Counted from the stretch's first letter, positions 42,236-53,246 are shown. The stretch is 64,000 bases of DNA from Elusimicrobiota bacterium (GCA_023213235.1 CP096137.1:1815047-1879046), one strand, 5' to 3'. A program made the numbers and translations. The notes: generated by a model from the letters alone, not told the origin.

Positions 42236-43229
42236 GCCTTGGCCTCCGCGCCGGCCAGCAGGCGCTCGACGAGCGGCAAAACGCGCTCGGCCGGAAGCTG
42301 CGTCATGCACTCGAGGTTGTACGGGCAGTCGTTGCTGCGGCAGCCGATGCAGGGCAGCTCCTCGAGCCGCACGAACGGGTGCTTCGGGTGCGGCGGGTTC
42401 CAGGCCGCGGGGTCCGAGGAGCCGTGGATCGTGACGGTCGGCACGCCGAGGGCGACCGCGACGTGCTTGGGGCCCGCGCAGTTCGTGACGACGACCCGGC
42501 AGGAGGCCAGCTCGCGCGCGAGGTCGCGGATGCAGCGGGTTTCCGCGATCGCCGCCGCTCCGCTTCCGATGCCTTTGACGACTTCGTCGGCCAAGTCCTT
42601 CTCGCCGGGGCCCCAGAACACCTTGAGCCGCGAGCCGTGCTTGTCGCGCAGCAGGCGGCCGAGCCGCGCGTAGGAAGAGGCGGACCAGCGGCGCGTCTCC
42701 TTGCGCGAGGGGGCACGAGGCCGACGACGTTGTCGGTCTCGCGCCCGCCGTCCGTCAGATACAGCTTCGGCAGGGCCGGCTCGGCGCCGGAGCGCACGCC
42801 CAGGGCCGCGAGCCAGCGGATCTTCTCGTCGGCGGCGTAGCAGGTCTGAGGCGACTGCTCCATGCGCACGTTGTAGGCCCAGCGGCGCCGCACGTGAGCG
42901 GGGCCGGCCTTCACGGCCGCGCCGGAGAGCGCGGTGATCAGCGCGGTGCGCGGATTGGCCAGGAAGTCGACGACCCAATCGTAGTTCCGGCCGCGGATCT
43001 TCAGCGCCCACGACAGCGCGCCGAGAGCGCCGTTCGCGTCGTAGGTCAGGATCTCGTCGATCGCGGGGTGCCCGGCCACGGCCTCCGCGCCCGGCGCCTC
43101 GACGAGGAAGTCGAGCGTGGCGCCGGGGAACTCCTTCTTGATCGCGGCCAGCGCGGGAGTCGTCAGAATCACGTCGCCGAGGCGGCGCAATTGGATGACG
43201 AGAATCCGGCGCGGGGCGGGGAGGTCCAC
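42232..43229 (-). CDS. Heptosyltransferase, GT9 family (frameshifted)
   Basis: 332 residues after adding one base in the G5 run at 42709-42713. GT9 motifs: ILVIQLRRLGDVILTTPALAAI at the N-terminus (given as RRLGDVILTTP), DWVVDFLANPRTAL, the C-terminal ADP-heptose site VVTNCAGPKHVAVALGVP and IHGSSDPAAWNPPH. A Cys-rich end (CIGCRSNDCPYNLECM) is common in the family. It adds a heptose to the LPS inner core. The GTG start shares one base with the deacetylase stop. Confidence 0.88.
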
Positions 43230-44041
43230 TAAAAGCGGGCCTTCCCGCGGGTCATGTTGAGGTGGAAGTCGAGCATGTTGTCGTCGCCGCGGATGAGCAG
43301 GCGCTTGACCGCCTCGTCCTCGCGCTTCCACGGCAGGCGGGAGATGCCCTGCTTGACGGAGAAGTCGAAGCGGTAGCCCGCCTCGAGCGCCGCGCGGCGC
43401 ACCTCGGGCTTGTAGGCGCCCGAGCCGTACGGGTACGCGAAGCCGACCATCTCGCGGCCGAGCTTGTCCTCGAGGCGCTTCTTGGACTCCGTGAGCTCCC
43501 ATGTCACCTCGTCGAGGGGCAGCTCGGCCAGGTTGCGGTGGCGCATCATGTGAGAGCCGAACTCGATCAGGCCGGAGTCCTGCATCTCGCGGATCTGGTC
43601 CCAGGTGAGCATCTTCAGCCACGGCTCCGTCTTCGGGTTGTGCCAGCCGTTGTGCTTCTCCATCGTCTCGTAGACGAGGAAAATGCAGCCCTTCATCCCG
43701 AACTCCTTCAGGAGGGGGAAGGCCAGCTCGTAGTTGTTCATGTACCCGTCGTCGAAGGTGATGAGGACGGGCTTCTCGGGGAGCGGCTTGATCCCCTTCT
43801 CGGCGTCGCGCCAGTCGCGGAAGTCGATCGCGGTGTAGCCGTGGTCCTTCAGGTACTGGAGCTGCTTGCGGAAGTCGGCGGCCGTGACCCAGAGCTTCTT
43901 GAGCTCCGAGCCCGGCGGGTAGTCGCCGATCTTGTGGTACATGAGGGTGGGCATCCCGCCCGTCACCACGGGCCTCCACCAATTCCAGCGCGCGGACGCG
44001 CCGGCCGCGACGGCCCCGAGGGCCGCGAGCTCGCCGATCAT
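43229..44041 (-). CDS. Polysaccharide deacetylase (NodB domain)
   Basis: 270 residues with an N-terminal hydrophobic anchor. CE4 motifs: MPTLMYHKIGD, motif 1 VLITFDDGYMNN with the catalytic and metal Asp pair, motif 2 SHMMRHRNL (HxxxH-type metal ligands) and motif 3 GFAYPYGSGAYKP. It probably deacetylates an N-acetylated sugar of the LPS core or a surface glycan, judging by its glycosyltransferase neighbours. Confidence 0.88.
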   Translation of the reverse strand: MIGELAALGAVAAGASARWNWWRPVVTGGMPTLMYHKIGDYPPGSELKKLWVTAADFRKQLQYLKDHGYTAIDFRDWRDAEKGIKPLPEKPVLITFDDGYMNNYELAFPLLKEFGMKGCIFLVYETMEKHNGWHNPKTEPWLKMLTWDQIREMQDSGLIEFGSHMMRHRNLAELPLDEVTWELTESKKRLEDKLGREMVGFAYPYGSGAYKPEVRRAALEAGYRFDFSVKQGISRLPWKREDEAVKRLLIRGDDNMLDFHLNMTRGKARF

Positions 44042-44796
44042 CGCTTCTCCTCCTGCATACGGCGCAGTTTATCGTATTTGAGCCAGCTGTGATAGGCCGA
44101 CAGGCGCGCCCAGGTCAGGCCCGGCCCGCCGTCGAGAAAACCGAGCTTCAGCACGACGCGGGCGAACAGCTCCCACGGGTAAATCAGATGGTGGAACACG
44201 GTGAAGCGCTTGCCCGCGGCGAAGCGCTTTTGGGCGCCGAGGTCGGTGTAGCGCTCGAGCTTGGACATGTAGTCCGCGACGTCGCGATAAGGGATGTGGG
44301 TCATCTTGGCTTCGAGCGAGCGGATGCTCCCGTTCTTCGTTTCGATCCCTTCATGCAGCGCCCCGCCGGTGAATCGGCTGCCCTCGCGGCGGAACAGGCG
44401 CACGTGAGACTCATGGCCGAGGCCGCCCCAGCGCATCGTATGTCCGAGAAACGAGACCTCGAAGGGGATGTCGAAGCCGTCGCAGTCCGGGTCCTTCGCA
44501 AGGGCTTGGCGGATTTCCGTCACCAGCGCGGGAGTCGCACGCTCGTCGGGGTCGATCCACAGGCACCAGTCGCCGGTCGCCGCGTCCAGGCTCGCCTGGC
44601 GCATGCGCGCGTAGTCGTCGAACTTCCGCCGGAAGGTCTTGGCGCCGTACGACTTCGCGATCTCGTCCGTGCGGTCCGTGGTGTCGTCGCTGACCACGAC
44701 GACGATCTCGGTCGCGAGCCCCTTCAGCGATTCGAGGCAGCCCGGGAGGTCGCGCTCCTCGTCCTTGGCGATCAGGATGGCGCTAATCGAGGGCAT
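44038..44796 (-). CDS. Glycosyltransferase family 2 (LPS core type)
   Basis: 252 residues. GT-A fold: ISAILIAKDEERDLPGCLES, a nucleotide-sugar Asp in VVSDDTTDRT, and DXD-like WIDPDERATPAL. The middle and end match the WaaE/KdtX-like beta-glucosyltransferases of LPS cores (HESHVRLFRREG, GGALHEGIE). Overlaps both neighbours (14 and 4 nt). Confidence 0.85.
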   Translation of the reverse strand: MPSISAILIAKDEERDLPGCLESLKGLATEIVVVVSDDTTDRTDEIAKSYGAKTFRRKFDDYARMRQASLDAATGDWCLWIDPDERATPALVTEIRQALAKDPDCDGFDIPFEVSFLGHTMRWGGLGHESHVRLFRREGSRFTGGALHEGIETKNGSIRSLEAKMTHIPYRDVADYMSKLERYTDLGAQKRFAAGKRFTVFHHLIYPWELFARVVLKLGFLDGGPGLTWARLSAYHSWLKYDKLRRMQEEKR

Positions 44797-45885
44797 CGTA
44801 GATCCGCTCCATCTCGACGGCCATCTTGGTCAGGCCGAAGCGGCCGAGGCCCTTGCGGGCCTCGGCGGCGAAGCCGGCGCGGAGCGTCTCGTCGCCGAGC
44901 ATGCGCAGGATGATGCCGGCGAGCGCCTCGGGATTGCGGGGCTCGACGAGCAGTCCCGTGCCGCCGTCCTCGACGACCTCGGGGATGCCCCCGGCGCGCG
45001 TGGCGCAGACCGGCACGCCGCAGGCCGCGGCCTCGATGAGCACCGAGCCCATGCCCTCGCCCCAGGACGACTGGACGTAGACGTCGAGCGCCTTGAGCAT
45101 GGCCGCGGAGTCGGCGCGGTGGCCGGCCAGGATGACCTTGCCGAGCAGGCCCATGCGCTTGATGCTCTCGAAAAGCGCGTGCTCCTCGGGGCCCTTGCCC
45201 GCGATGAGGAAGCGCGCGTCGGGGCGCTTCATCAGGACGATCACCGCCGCGGCGATCAAGGTGTCGTGGTCCTTGTGGGGCACCAAGGCGGCCAGGTTGC
45301 CGACGAGCGGCGCGTCCTTGGGCAGGTTGAACTCGGCGCGCAGGGCCAGGCGCGCGGCGGCGCGCTCGCCGGGGAGGGCAGCGCGAAGCGCGCGGGGTCG
45401 GCGCCGGCCCAGACGCACTCCTCGGGCGTGACGGGCAGCGCGTCCGCGACCACGGAGAGCTTCCCGGCCGGCGTGCCGGCGGCGCTCATGATCGCGGCGA
45501 TCGCCTTCGACACGCAGACGACCTTGCCGGCCGAGCCGTACTTCCAGCGCGCGCTGAGGCCGCCGACCGCGAAGTCGACGCGGCGGTGGGCGACGGAGGG
45601 GACCCCGGCCCAGGACGCGAGCGCCGCGGCCTTCGCCGCGTGGCCCGTGTGGCCGTGGACGATCGCGCCCTCGGCGCGCGCGCGGCGGATCAGCGCGAAG
45701 GTCGAGCCCGACGCCGTCTCGAGGCCCAGCCGCTTCGCCTCGGCCTCGAGCTCGCCGCCGGCCGCGGCCCAGACGACGCCGGCGCGGCCGCGCGCGCGCA
45801 GGGCGGCGGCGAGGTAGAGGAGCTGGCGCTCCCCGCCGCGCAGGCCCGGCTCGGCGTCACAGTGGAAGATGGGCCGTGGCTTCAT
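44783..45885 (-). CDS. GT4-type glycosyltransferase (frameshifted)
   Basis: 367 residues after adding one base in the G4 run at 45371-45374. GT-B fold. N-terminal domain: GLRGGERQLLYLAAALRARG and VHGHTGHAAKAAALA. C-terminal donor domain: VGNLAALVPHKDHDTLIAA, FLIAGKGPEEHAL, and EGMGSVLIEAAACGVPVCAT followed by GGIPEVVEDGGTGLLV, with the conserved E-x7-E. Acceptor unknown; probably LPS core sugars. Confidence 0.85.
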
Positions 45886-46912
45886 TGTAGACCGTCTGGG
45901 TCTCGTCGCAGAATCTCTTGAGGCCGTAGCGCTGTTCCCAGCGCGTCCTCGCGGCCCGGCCCATCGCCTCTGTTTTCTTCGGGTCGAGCAGCAAAGACGC
46001 GAGGGCCTCGGCGAGCGCGTCGGCGTCCTTGGGCGGGACGAGGATGCCCGTCACGCCGTCCTCGACGAGGTCGGGCAGGCCGCCGACGGCCGACGCGACC
46101 ACGGGCCGTCCCAGGGCCATCCACTCGAGGGCGGCCCTCGAGACCGCCTCCGAGCCCAGCGACGGGATCGCGCCCACGCGGGCCGCGGCCATGAACGCCC
46201 ACTTGTCGGCGACACGGCCCGGGAACTCGACGACGCGGTCGAGGCCCGTGGGCTTGAGCTGCCAGCTCAGGCGCTCGCGCAGGCGGCCCTCGCCGGCGCA
46301 GCGGACCTTGAGCCCGGGCACCTTGGCCTTCAGGAGGGCGGCCGCGTCGAGCAAGGTCTCGTGGCCCTTCACCTTGTCGAAGCGCGCGATCATGCCCACG
46401 AGGGGCCCGGGCGGAAGGAAGGTCGGGTGCGGCGGCCCGTCGATGCCCTGCTCGACGCGCGCGACCTTGGCCGCCGGGAAGGCGGCCTTGAGCGCCTTGG
46501 CCAGCGCGGCGTTGGCCGCGATGAACGCGTCGGTGCGCGAGGCCGCGAAGCGCGTCAGCGCGGTCGCCCGCGGCGCGCGCGCGTCGCCGCGCGTGCGCAC
46601 GACGGCGCAGGGGCGGTTGAAGGCGAGCGCCAACGCCAGAGAGTGAGAGGCGCCCGTGTGCGCGTTGATCACGCGAGGTTGGAATTCGCCCGCGACGGCG
46701 CGCTGGCGGGGCCAGGTCAGCAGGCCCGCGGCGCCGCCTTGCCAGCCGCGCACGCGCAGCCCCAGGCGGCGCGCCTCGTCGAGGACGGGAGAGTCGACGC
46801 GGCCCCAGAACTCGACCCTGTGCCCGCGGCGGGCCTGCTCGGCGGCCAAGGTCAGCGCGTAGTGGGCGATGCCCGAGTCCCAGGGCTCGTCCTCGAGATG
46901 CAGGATGTTCAT
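45857..46912 (-). CDS. GT4-family glycosyltransferase
   Basis: 351 residues. N-terminus MNILHLEDEPWDSGIAHYAL; acceptor half with INAHTGASHSLALA. Donor half: VGMIARFDKVKGHETLLDAA, LKVRCAGEGRLRERL, and SEAVSRAALEWMALGRPVVA followed by VGGLPDLVEDGVTGILV. The 3' end overlaps the next glycosyltransferase by 29 nt. Intact in one frame, in contrast to its neighbours. Confidence 0.88.
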   Translation of the reverse strand: MNILHLEDEPWDSGIAHYALTLAAEQARRGHRVEFWGRVDSPVLDEARRLGLRVRGWQGGAAGLLTWPRQRAVAGEFQPRVINAHTGASHSLALALAFNRPCAVVRTRGDARAPRATALTRFAASRTDAFIAANAALAKALKAAFPAAKVARVEQGIDGPPHPTFLPPGPLVGMIARFDKVKGHETLLDAAALLKAKVPGLKVRCAGEGRLRERLSWQLKPTGLDRVVEFPGRVADKWAFMAAARVGAIPSLGSEAVSRAALEWMALGRPVVASAVGGLPDLVEDGVTGILVPPKDADALAEALASLLLDPKKTEAMGRAARTRWEQRYGLKRFCDETQTVYNEATAHLPL

Positions 46913-48398
46913 GCGGCGGCCTTCGTCTCGAGGATGTCCCGGCACGCGGCGTGCACCATGTCGACGGTGAGCAGGCGCATGCACAGGAAGTGCCCTTCGG
47001 GGCACTCGCGCTGGCCGTGCAGGCCGCACGGCCGGCAGGCGAGGTCGGTTTCGACGACCTTGTGGCCGGGGCCGTACGGGAAGAAGCCGAGCTCCCGCGT
47101 CGTCGCGCCGAAGATCGCCACGACGGGCACGCCGGAGGCCGCGGCCAGGTGCATCGGTCCCGAGTCGTTCGTCACGAACGCCGACAGGCGGCCCATGAGG
47201 CCCTTCAGGTCCTCGAGACCCGTCCGGCCGACGAGGTCGACGGCGCCGCTGTCGCGCGCGACCGCGGCGCCGAGCGCCGCGTCGTCGGGGCCGCCGACGA
47301 GGACGGGCACGGCCCCGTCGGCCTTGAGGCGGCGGCACAGCTCGGCGAAGCGCTCCGGCGGCCAGCGCTTGGTCGCCCAGGCGGAGCCGGGGTGCACGCC
47401 GACGAGCGTCCCGCCGGCAGGCAGCAGCGCGGTGAGTTCCGCCGACAGCGGCGGCGTCTCCACGTAGCGCGACTCGCCTTCGACGGCGCCGCCGGCGAGC
47501 CGAGGGGCAAGGTCAGAGAGAGGTTGCGCTCGAGGTCGTGCATCAGCCAGGAGAAGGGGACGGTGTCGGTGAGCAGCGCGGAGCCCGCGCTCGAGTCGAA
47601 GCCGATGCGGCGCGGGATCGCGGCCAGCCGCGCGATCAGCGCCGAGCGGAAGGAGCGGTGCGGGATCACGGCCAGGTCGAAGCCGCGCGCGGCGAGCCGC
47701 CCGGCGAGGCGCCACGGGCCCGCGAGGCCGCCGTCGGCGCCGCGCTTGTCGTCGATGAGAACCTCGTCGGCCCACTCGCTGCCGCGGAAGATCGCGGCGG
47801 TCTTCTCGATCGTGAGGACGGTGATCCGCGACCCCGGCAGGATCTCCTTGAGGCGGCGCAGCAGCGGCAAGGTCAGCAGGCTGTCGCCGAGGAACGCGCT
47901 CTGCATGACGAGGACGTTCTCGGCGCCGCCGGGGCCTCCGCTGGCGCCCCAGTCGCCGGAGGAGAAGGCGCTGTCGACGCGCGGCACGCCCCAGGCGGCG
48001 AGGGCCTCGTGGTAGCGGTCGACCGTGTGCCGCTGGAGACCGGGCGTGGAGACCTTCAGGGCGACGAACAGGCGTCGCGCGACGGCGTTCTTGCGGTAGA
48101 CGGCGGTGTTCGGCACCCGCGCCAGGGTCCGGATCAGGAAGGAGCGCAGGTTGCCGTGCAGGTCGAGCAGGTGGGAGAAGCCCCGGGCCTTGACCAGCGC
48201 CAAGGCGTCGGCGATGCCGGTGAAGGGGACGACCTCGTCGACCCCCGGGTGGCCCTTGAGGGCGGCCGCGAACTGGGGTTTGACGAGCACCGTGACCCGG
48301 CAGGCGGGCCAGTGGGCTTTGAGGCTCTTGTAGACCGGCCCGGTCAGGACGACGTCACCGAGGCTGGAGAGCCGTATGACGAGGATATTAGGCGACAA
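46909..48398 (-). CDS. Fused heptosyltransferase: extra N-terminal half plus full GT9 (frameshifted)
   Basis: About 496 residues after one repair (G4 at 47504-47507), against about 350 for normal GT9 enzymes. Residues 1-145 match the N-terminal half of a heptosyltransferase (ILVIRLSSLGDVVLTGPVYK, GFSHLLDLHGNLRSFLIRTL). After a Gly-rich linker a second N-terminal domain begins (VLVMQSAFLGDSLLTLPLLR) and runs into the C-terminal donor domain (GVHPGSAWATKRWPPERFA, FVTNDSGPMHLAAASGVP). The active enzyme is probably the second unit; the first half may bind acceptor or be a relic. Confidence 0.8.
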
Positions 48399-48409
48399 CG
48401 ACGATTATA

Positions 48410-49697
48410 TCATTTGGCCGCGTCGAGGACGGCCAAGACGCGGGCCGTGGCGCCCCGCAGTCCGTCGGCCGTGCGCCGGGCGGCCGCGCCCGCGGCGCGC
48501 GCGGCCTCCTCGTCGGACGCGAAGGCCGCCAGCGCCGCCGCGAGGCCCTCGGCGTCGGCCACGCGGCGCCCGCCGCCGCCGTGGGCGGCGAGCAGCTCGG
48601 CGGGCCGCTCGATGTGGCCGGTGTGCGGGCCGAACAGCACGGGGACCCCGGCCAGGGCGGGCTCGAGGAGGTTGTGGCCGCCGACCTTGACCAGCGTCCC
48701 GCCCACGAAGGCCGCGCGCGCGAGCGCGTAGAAGGCGGGAAGCACGCCCATCGCGTCGAGCAGGAGCGCCTCGGCGCCGGGCTCGGGCGCCGAGGACCAG
48801 CGCGCCACCCGGAGCCTCGCGTGCGCGAGCAGGTCGGACGCGTCGGCCGCGCGCTCGAGGTGGCGGGGGCCAGCACGAGCTTGAGCGCGGGGGTCGCGCG
48901 CCGGGCGGCCATGAAGGCCGCGAGCACCATCTCCTCCTCGAAGGGATGCGTGCTGCCCGCGACGAAGAGGGGGCGCCCTCCCAGCCGAGGGCTTCGGCGC
49001 GCGCGCGCGCCGCGTCGACCGCGGGCGCCGCCGCCTTCCCGTCGTATTTCATGCTTCCCGTCGAGCGCAGGTTCTCGCCGGGAACGCCGAGCGCCAGAAA
49101 GCGCTCGCGGTCCTCGTCGCTCTGCGCCGCGACGACCGACAATGCCCGCAGGGCGGGGCCCAACAGCGGCGAGATCAGCCGGTAGCGGGCGAGGCTGCGG
49201 CCCGTCAGGCGCGCGTTGACGAGGGCCGGGTTGAGCCCCGCGCGGGCCGCCAGGATCAGCGTCGTCGGCCACAGCTCGGTCTCGGCGAGCACGAGCCGCC
49301 TCGGCGACAGGGCCTTGATGAAGCGCGAGACGCACGGCCAGGCGTCGAGCGGGGCGAGCTGCGCCCAGGCGACCCCGGACAGCGCGCGCGCCGCGTCGCG
49401 GCCGGAGCGCGTCGTCGTCGTCAGCACGACGGCCGGCGCCCGCGGGCGCGCGGCGAGCGCCGCGACGAGCGGGGCCAGCCCGGCGACCTCGCCGGCGGAG
49501 GCGGCGTGCAGCCACCAGACCTCCTGCTTGGCCAGGCGCGCGCAAACCTCCGGCGGGACCGACCCGAGGCGCTCCGGCAGCTCGTCGGAGAGCCCCTCGA
49601 GGCGCCCCCGGCGCGGCGAGAGCAGAAAGGACGCGACGACGCCGGCGGCCGCCGCCGGCGCCAGCAGGAGCTCGAGCAGCAGGACGAGCAGGCTCAT
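48410..49697 (-). CDS. waaA: Kdo transferase (frameshifted)
   Basis: 429 residues after two repairs (G5 at 48969-48973, G5 at 48865-48869). It has an N-terminal membrane anchor. GT30 motifs: WWLHAASAGEVAGLAPLV, LAETELWPTTL, VNARLTGRSLARY, STGSMKYDGKA, GSTHPFEEEMV, VGGHNLLEPALAGVPVLFG and GPHTGHIERPAE. It transfers Kdo from CMP-Kdo to lipid A precursor; whether one or two residues cannot be told. Confidence 0.9.
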
Positions 49698-50322
49698 GCG
49701 ACGAGCCGGTCGGCTTCGTCGGTGAGGCGGTCGAGCGCGGCCTTGAGCTCGGCGGCTTTCGCGGCGAGGTCGTCGCCTTCGCGGACGTACAGCGGCTCGC
49801 CGTAGATCACGACGGAGCGTCCGAAAGGGAGCGGCACCTGGAACCGGTCCCAGGCCTTGGCGATCTCGATCCTGTGCGACAGCGCGTTGGCGATCGGCAC
49901 GATCGCCGTGCCGGCGAGCTGGGCGACGCGCACGGCGCCTTCCTTGACCTGGCGCGCGGGCCCCTTGGGCCCGTCGGGCGTGATGCCGGCGTCCCAGCCC
50001 GACTTGAGGATGTCGACCATCTCCCGCGCGGCCGCGGCGCCGCCGCGGAGGAGGAGCCGCGCACCGCGTTGATCCCGGACAGCCGCATCGTCTCGGCGAT
50101 CATCTCGCCGTCTTTCGACTTGCTGACGAGGACCGCGGCATGGGCGTCGCGGTGGGACCAGGTGAAGAACACCTGGCGCTGGTGCCAGAACGCGTAGATG
50201 AAGCGCTCGCCCTTGGCGTGCACATTCGACGGAATATCGGCGCGGATGACGCGCTGACGCGTGGTCCAGCCGACGAAGGTGACGTAGGAGTAGACGAGGT
50301 AGGGGACGAGCTTGCGGAGCAC
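49694..50322 (-). CDS. DUF374 lysophospholipid acyltransferase-like protein (frameshifted)
   Basis: 209 residues after one repair near 50045-50056. The LPLAT-like catalytic motif appears as IYAFWHQRQVFF, with the substrate segments VSKSKDGEMIAETMRLSG, GITPDGPKGPARQVKEGAV and VPIANALSHRIEIAKAWD. DUF374 members next to waaA are thought to acylate or modify the lipid A region. The usual HxxxxD is represented by HQRQVF, so catalysis is not certain. Confidence 0.8.
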
Positions 50323-50881
50323 TACTTCCGCTTCGCCTTCGACTTCGCGAGCCAGGACTGGCTGACCGCGAGGGAGGCGGCGGGGAGAGGCGGCCGTCGA
50401 CGAGGGTCACCGAGAGCTTGTTCTGCGCGTCGAGCTTGCGCACGGCGGCCTCGAGAGCGGCCGCCTCGGACAGGGGATTGAGCGGGGAGAGCTCGCAGTT
50501 GTCCTTCTCGGCCTCGTCGGCCAGCAGCGTGGAGGCGAAGCGCACGGCCTCGTCGAGAGCGTGCTCCTCGAGGATGGGCCACAGCGCCTCGGGGATCTCC
50601 GTCTCCTTCGCGCGGGCCGGACCGAACCCCTCGCCGAGAGAGGCGAGGATCAGGCTGTAGGCCAGGCCCGGCATCGGCGACAGCAGGGTCTGGTCGGCGT
50701 CCGGGGCTCCGAACGTCTCGAAGACGACGCCCGGCGTCAAGGTCTTCGCCGTCCGCTCGAGGAACTTGCCCAGCGCGAGCTCGTTCAAGCCCGCGCCTTC
50801 GAGGTCGAGCTTCGCCTTCTTGGACCGCTGCTTGACGACGTGGGGCCTCAGCGTGAGCTTGAACCCCTTGATCTTCCTCAC
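50322..50881 (-). CDS. Protein of unknown function between secF and the acyltransferase (frameshifted)
   Basis: About 186 residues after one repair (G4 at 50382-50385). It starts with MRKIKGFKLTLRPHVVKQRS. A helix-rich body includes LALGKFLERTAKTLTPG and EIPEALWPILEEHALDEAVR. The end is a basic tail (SWLAKSKAKRK). No signal peptide or membrane segment. Start (GTG) and stop both overlap neighbours, so it is an integral part of the operon. No family recognised. Confidence 0.7.
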
Positions 50882-51810
50882 CGGCGGCGCGCGCCTCCGC
50901 GGGGCTTGGCCGACTCGGCCTCGGGCGCGGCCGCGCGGCGCCGGCCCTTCTGGAACTGGTAGATCAGCGGCATCGAGACCGCGAGGGTCGAGTACGTGCC
51001 CGAGATGGAGCCGACGAGCATCGCGAACGCGAAGTTGTGGATCACGCTGCCGCCGAGCAGGAACAGCGCGAGCACGACGCTGAAGACCATGCCGTTGGTG
51101 ATGATCGTGCGCGACAGCATCTCGTTGACGCTGTCGTTGATCAAGGTCCCCAGGTCGTCGCCGCGCCGGTGGCGCATGTTGTCGCGCATGCGGTCGTAGA
51201 TGACGATCGTGTCGTTGATCGAGTAGCCCGCGATCGTCAGCAGGGCGGCCACGATCACGAGGTCGACCTCGAGCTGCAGCGCGGAGAACACGCCCGCCGT
51301 GATGATCACGTCGTGCGCGATCGACGCGACGCCGGCCGCGCCCCAGAGGGGATTGTCGAAGCGGAACGCGACGTAGCCGATGATCGCCAGCAGCGCCAGC
51401 GAGATCGCGGTGAGCGCCTGCCGCTTGAGGTGGCGGCCGACGGTCGGGCCGACGTACTCCTTGCGGTCGATGCGCACGTCGCCGGCGGCGGCCTTGAACT
51501 TGTCGACGAAGGTCTCGACGATCGAGACGTCCATGTCCTTCGTGCCCTTCAGGAACAGCGCGAACTCCTTGCCGCCGCCGAAGCTCTGAGCCTGCGCCTC
51601 GGGATAGCCGGCCTTCTCGAGGTCGCCGCGCACGGCCGCGAGCGGCCGCTCCGCGGGGTAGGCGACCTGCACGAGCGTGCCGCCCGTGAAGTCGATGCCG
51701 TAGTTGAAGCCCTTCGTCGCGATCGAGCCGAGGCTCGCGGCGAGGAGCGTGCCCGAGATCGCGAAGAACGTCCCGCGCTTGGAGATCCAGTCGATGTTGA
51801 ACTTGGTCAT
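50878..51810 (-). CDS. secF: Protein translocase subunit SecF
   Basis: 310 residues, six membrane segments. Motifs: NYGIDFTGGTLVQVAY, the periplasmic domain with YVGPTVGRHL, and the last transmembrane block with GYSINDTIVIYDRMRDN, a signature of SecF. It uses proton-motive force with SecD to complete export. Starts 7 nt after the secD stop. Confidence 0.95.
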   Translation of the reverse strand: MTKFNIDWISKRGTFFAISGTLLAASLGSIATKGFNYGIDFTGGTLVQVAYPAERPLAAVRGDLEKAGYPEAQAQSFGGGKEFALFLKGTKDMDVSIVETFVDKFKAAAGDVRIDRKEYVGPTVGRHLKRQALTAISLALLAIIGYVAFRFDNPLWGAAGVASIAHDVIITAGVFSALQLEVDLVIVAALLTIAGYSINDTIVIYDRMRDNMRHRRGDDLGTLINDSVNEMLSRTIITNGMVFSVVLALFLLGGSVIHNFAFAMLVGSISGTYSTLAVSMPLIYQFQKGRRRAAAPEAESAKPRGGARRR

Positions 51811-51817
51811 GGTGTCC

Positions 51818-53228
51818 TCAGGCCGCCGCTTCGGCTTCGCCGCCGAGCATCCAGGCCTCGTAGAGCATGCGCGTCAGCACGGTGGCGGTGAACATGCTGA
51901 TGATGTTGCCGCCCGTCAGCGTCACGGCGAAGCCCTTGATCGGGCCCGTGCCGAACTGGAACAGCAGCGCCGACGCGATGAGCAAGGTCAGGTTCGAGTC
52001 GATGATGGCGCTCGCGGACTGGTCGTAGCCGGCCGCGACCGCCTGGCGCATCGGCCGCCCCTTGGCGCGCTCCTCTTTGATGCGCTCGAGGATGAGCACG
52101 TTCGCGTCGACGGCCATCGCGATGTTGAGCGCGAGGCCGGCGATGCCGGGCAGCGTCAAGGTCGCCTTGAGGTACGCCATCAATGCGAACAGGAAGAACA
52201 GGTTGGCGACGATCGAGATGTTGGCGATCAGCCCGCCCGCGCCGTAGTAGACGGCGAAGAACACGAGGATGATGCCGACGCCGACGCCGGCCGCCTTGAA
52301 GCCCTTGCGGATCGAGTCCTCGCCGAGGGACGGCCCGACGGTGCGCTCCTCGATGATCTTGACGGGCGCGGGCAGGGCGCCCGCGCGGAGCACGATCGCC
52401 AGCGCCTTCGCGTCGTCGGAGGTGAACTGGCCCTCGATGATGCCGGCGCCGCCGGGGATGCGGCCTTTGATCGTCGGCGCGGAGAAGACGACGCCGTCGA
52501 GCACGATCGCCATGCTGCGGCCGACGTTGGCCGCGGTCAGCGACGAGAACTTGCCGGCGCCCTCGGGCTTGAAGCGGAACGAGACGATCGGCAGGCCGTA
52601 CTCGCCGCCGGTCTCGACCTTCGCGCTCTCGAGCAGGGAGCCCGTCAGCGGGACGTCCTTCGAGAGCAGGTACATCGCGCTCTCCTTGCCCTTGAAGAGC
52701 TCGAGGCCGGGGGGACGAGCTTGAGGGCGGCCGCGGAGGGCTTGATGCCCTCGAACGGAGCCGTGAGCTCGACGATCTTGTTCATCGCCGCGCGCGCCTT
52801 GTCGCTGTCGTCGACCATGCGGAACTCGAGCAGGGCGGTCTTGCCGACGAGCTCCTTGGCCTGCGCGGAATTGGAGATGCCGGGCAGCTGCACGACGATC
52901 CACTTGGTGCCCTGGCTCGCGATCAGAGGCTCGGCGACGCCGAACTGGTCGATGCGGTTGCGGATGATCTCGATGGCCTGCTGCAGGCCCTCGGCCGGGG
53001 GATCGACTTGTCGAGCTTCTCGACGTCGAGCTCCATGACCATGTGCGTGCCGCCCTTGAGGTCGAGCCCCAGGTTGACGAGCCACTTCGGGCGCTCGCGC
53101 AGCGCCTCGGCCTTGGCGCGCTCCTCAGCGTCCATCCCGTAGTACCACGTCACCGACGGGTAGAGCAGAAGCAGCGCCATGGTGATCAGGCCGAACAGCC
53201 CGAGCCACTTGATCTGGATCTTGGTCAT
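51818..53228 (-). CDS. secD: Protein translocase subunit SecD (frameshifted)
   Basis: 470 residues after repairing two one-base losses (G5 at 52997-53001, G6 at 52710-52715). First transmembrane helix, then [16 protein letters not shown], the P1 domain with [16 protein letters not shown] and [10 protein letters not shown]-terminal membrane block: [18 protein letters not shown] and [14 protein letters not shown]. Works with SecF and YajC at the SecYEG channel. Confidence 0.93.
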
Positions 53229-53246
53229 GTCGATGGGTCCTCGGAG

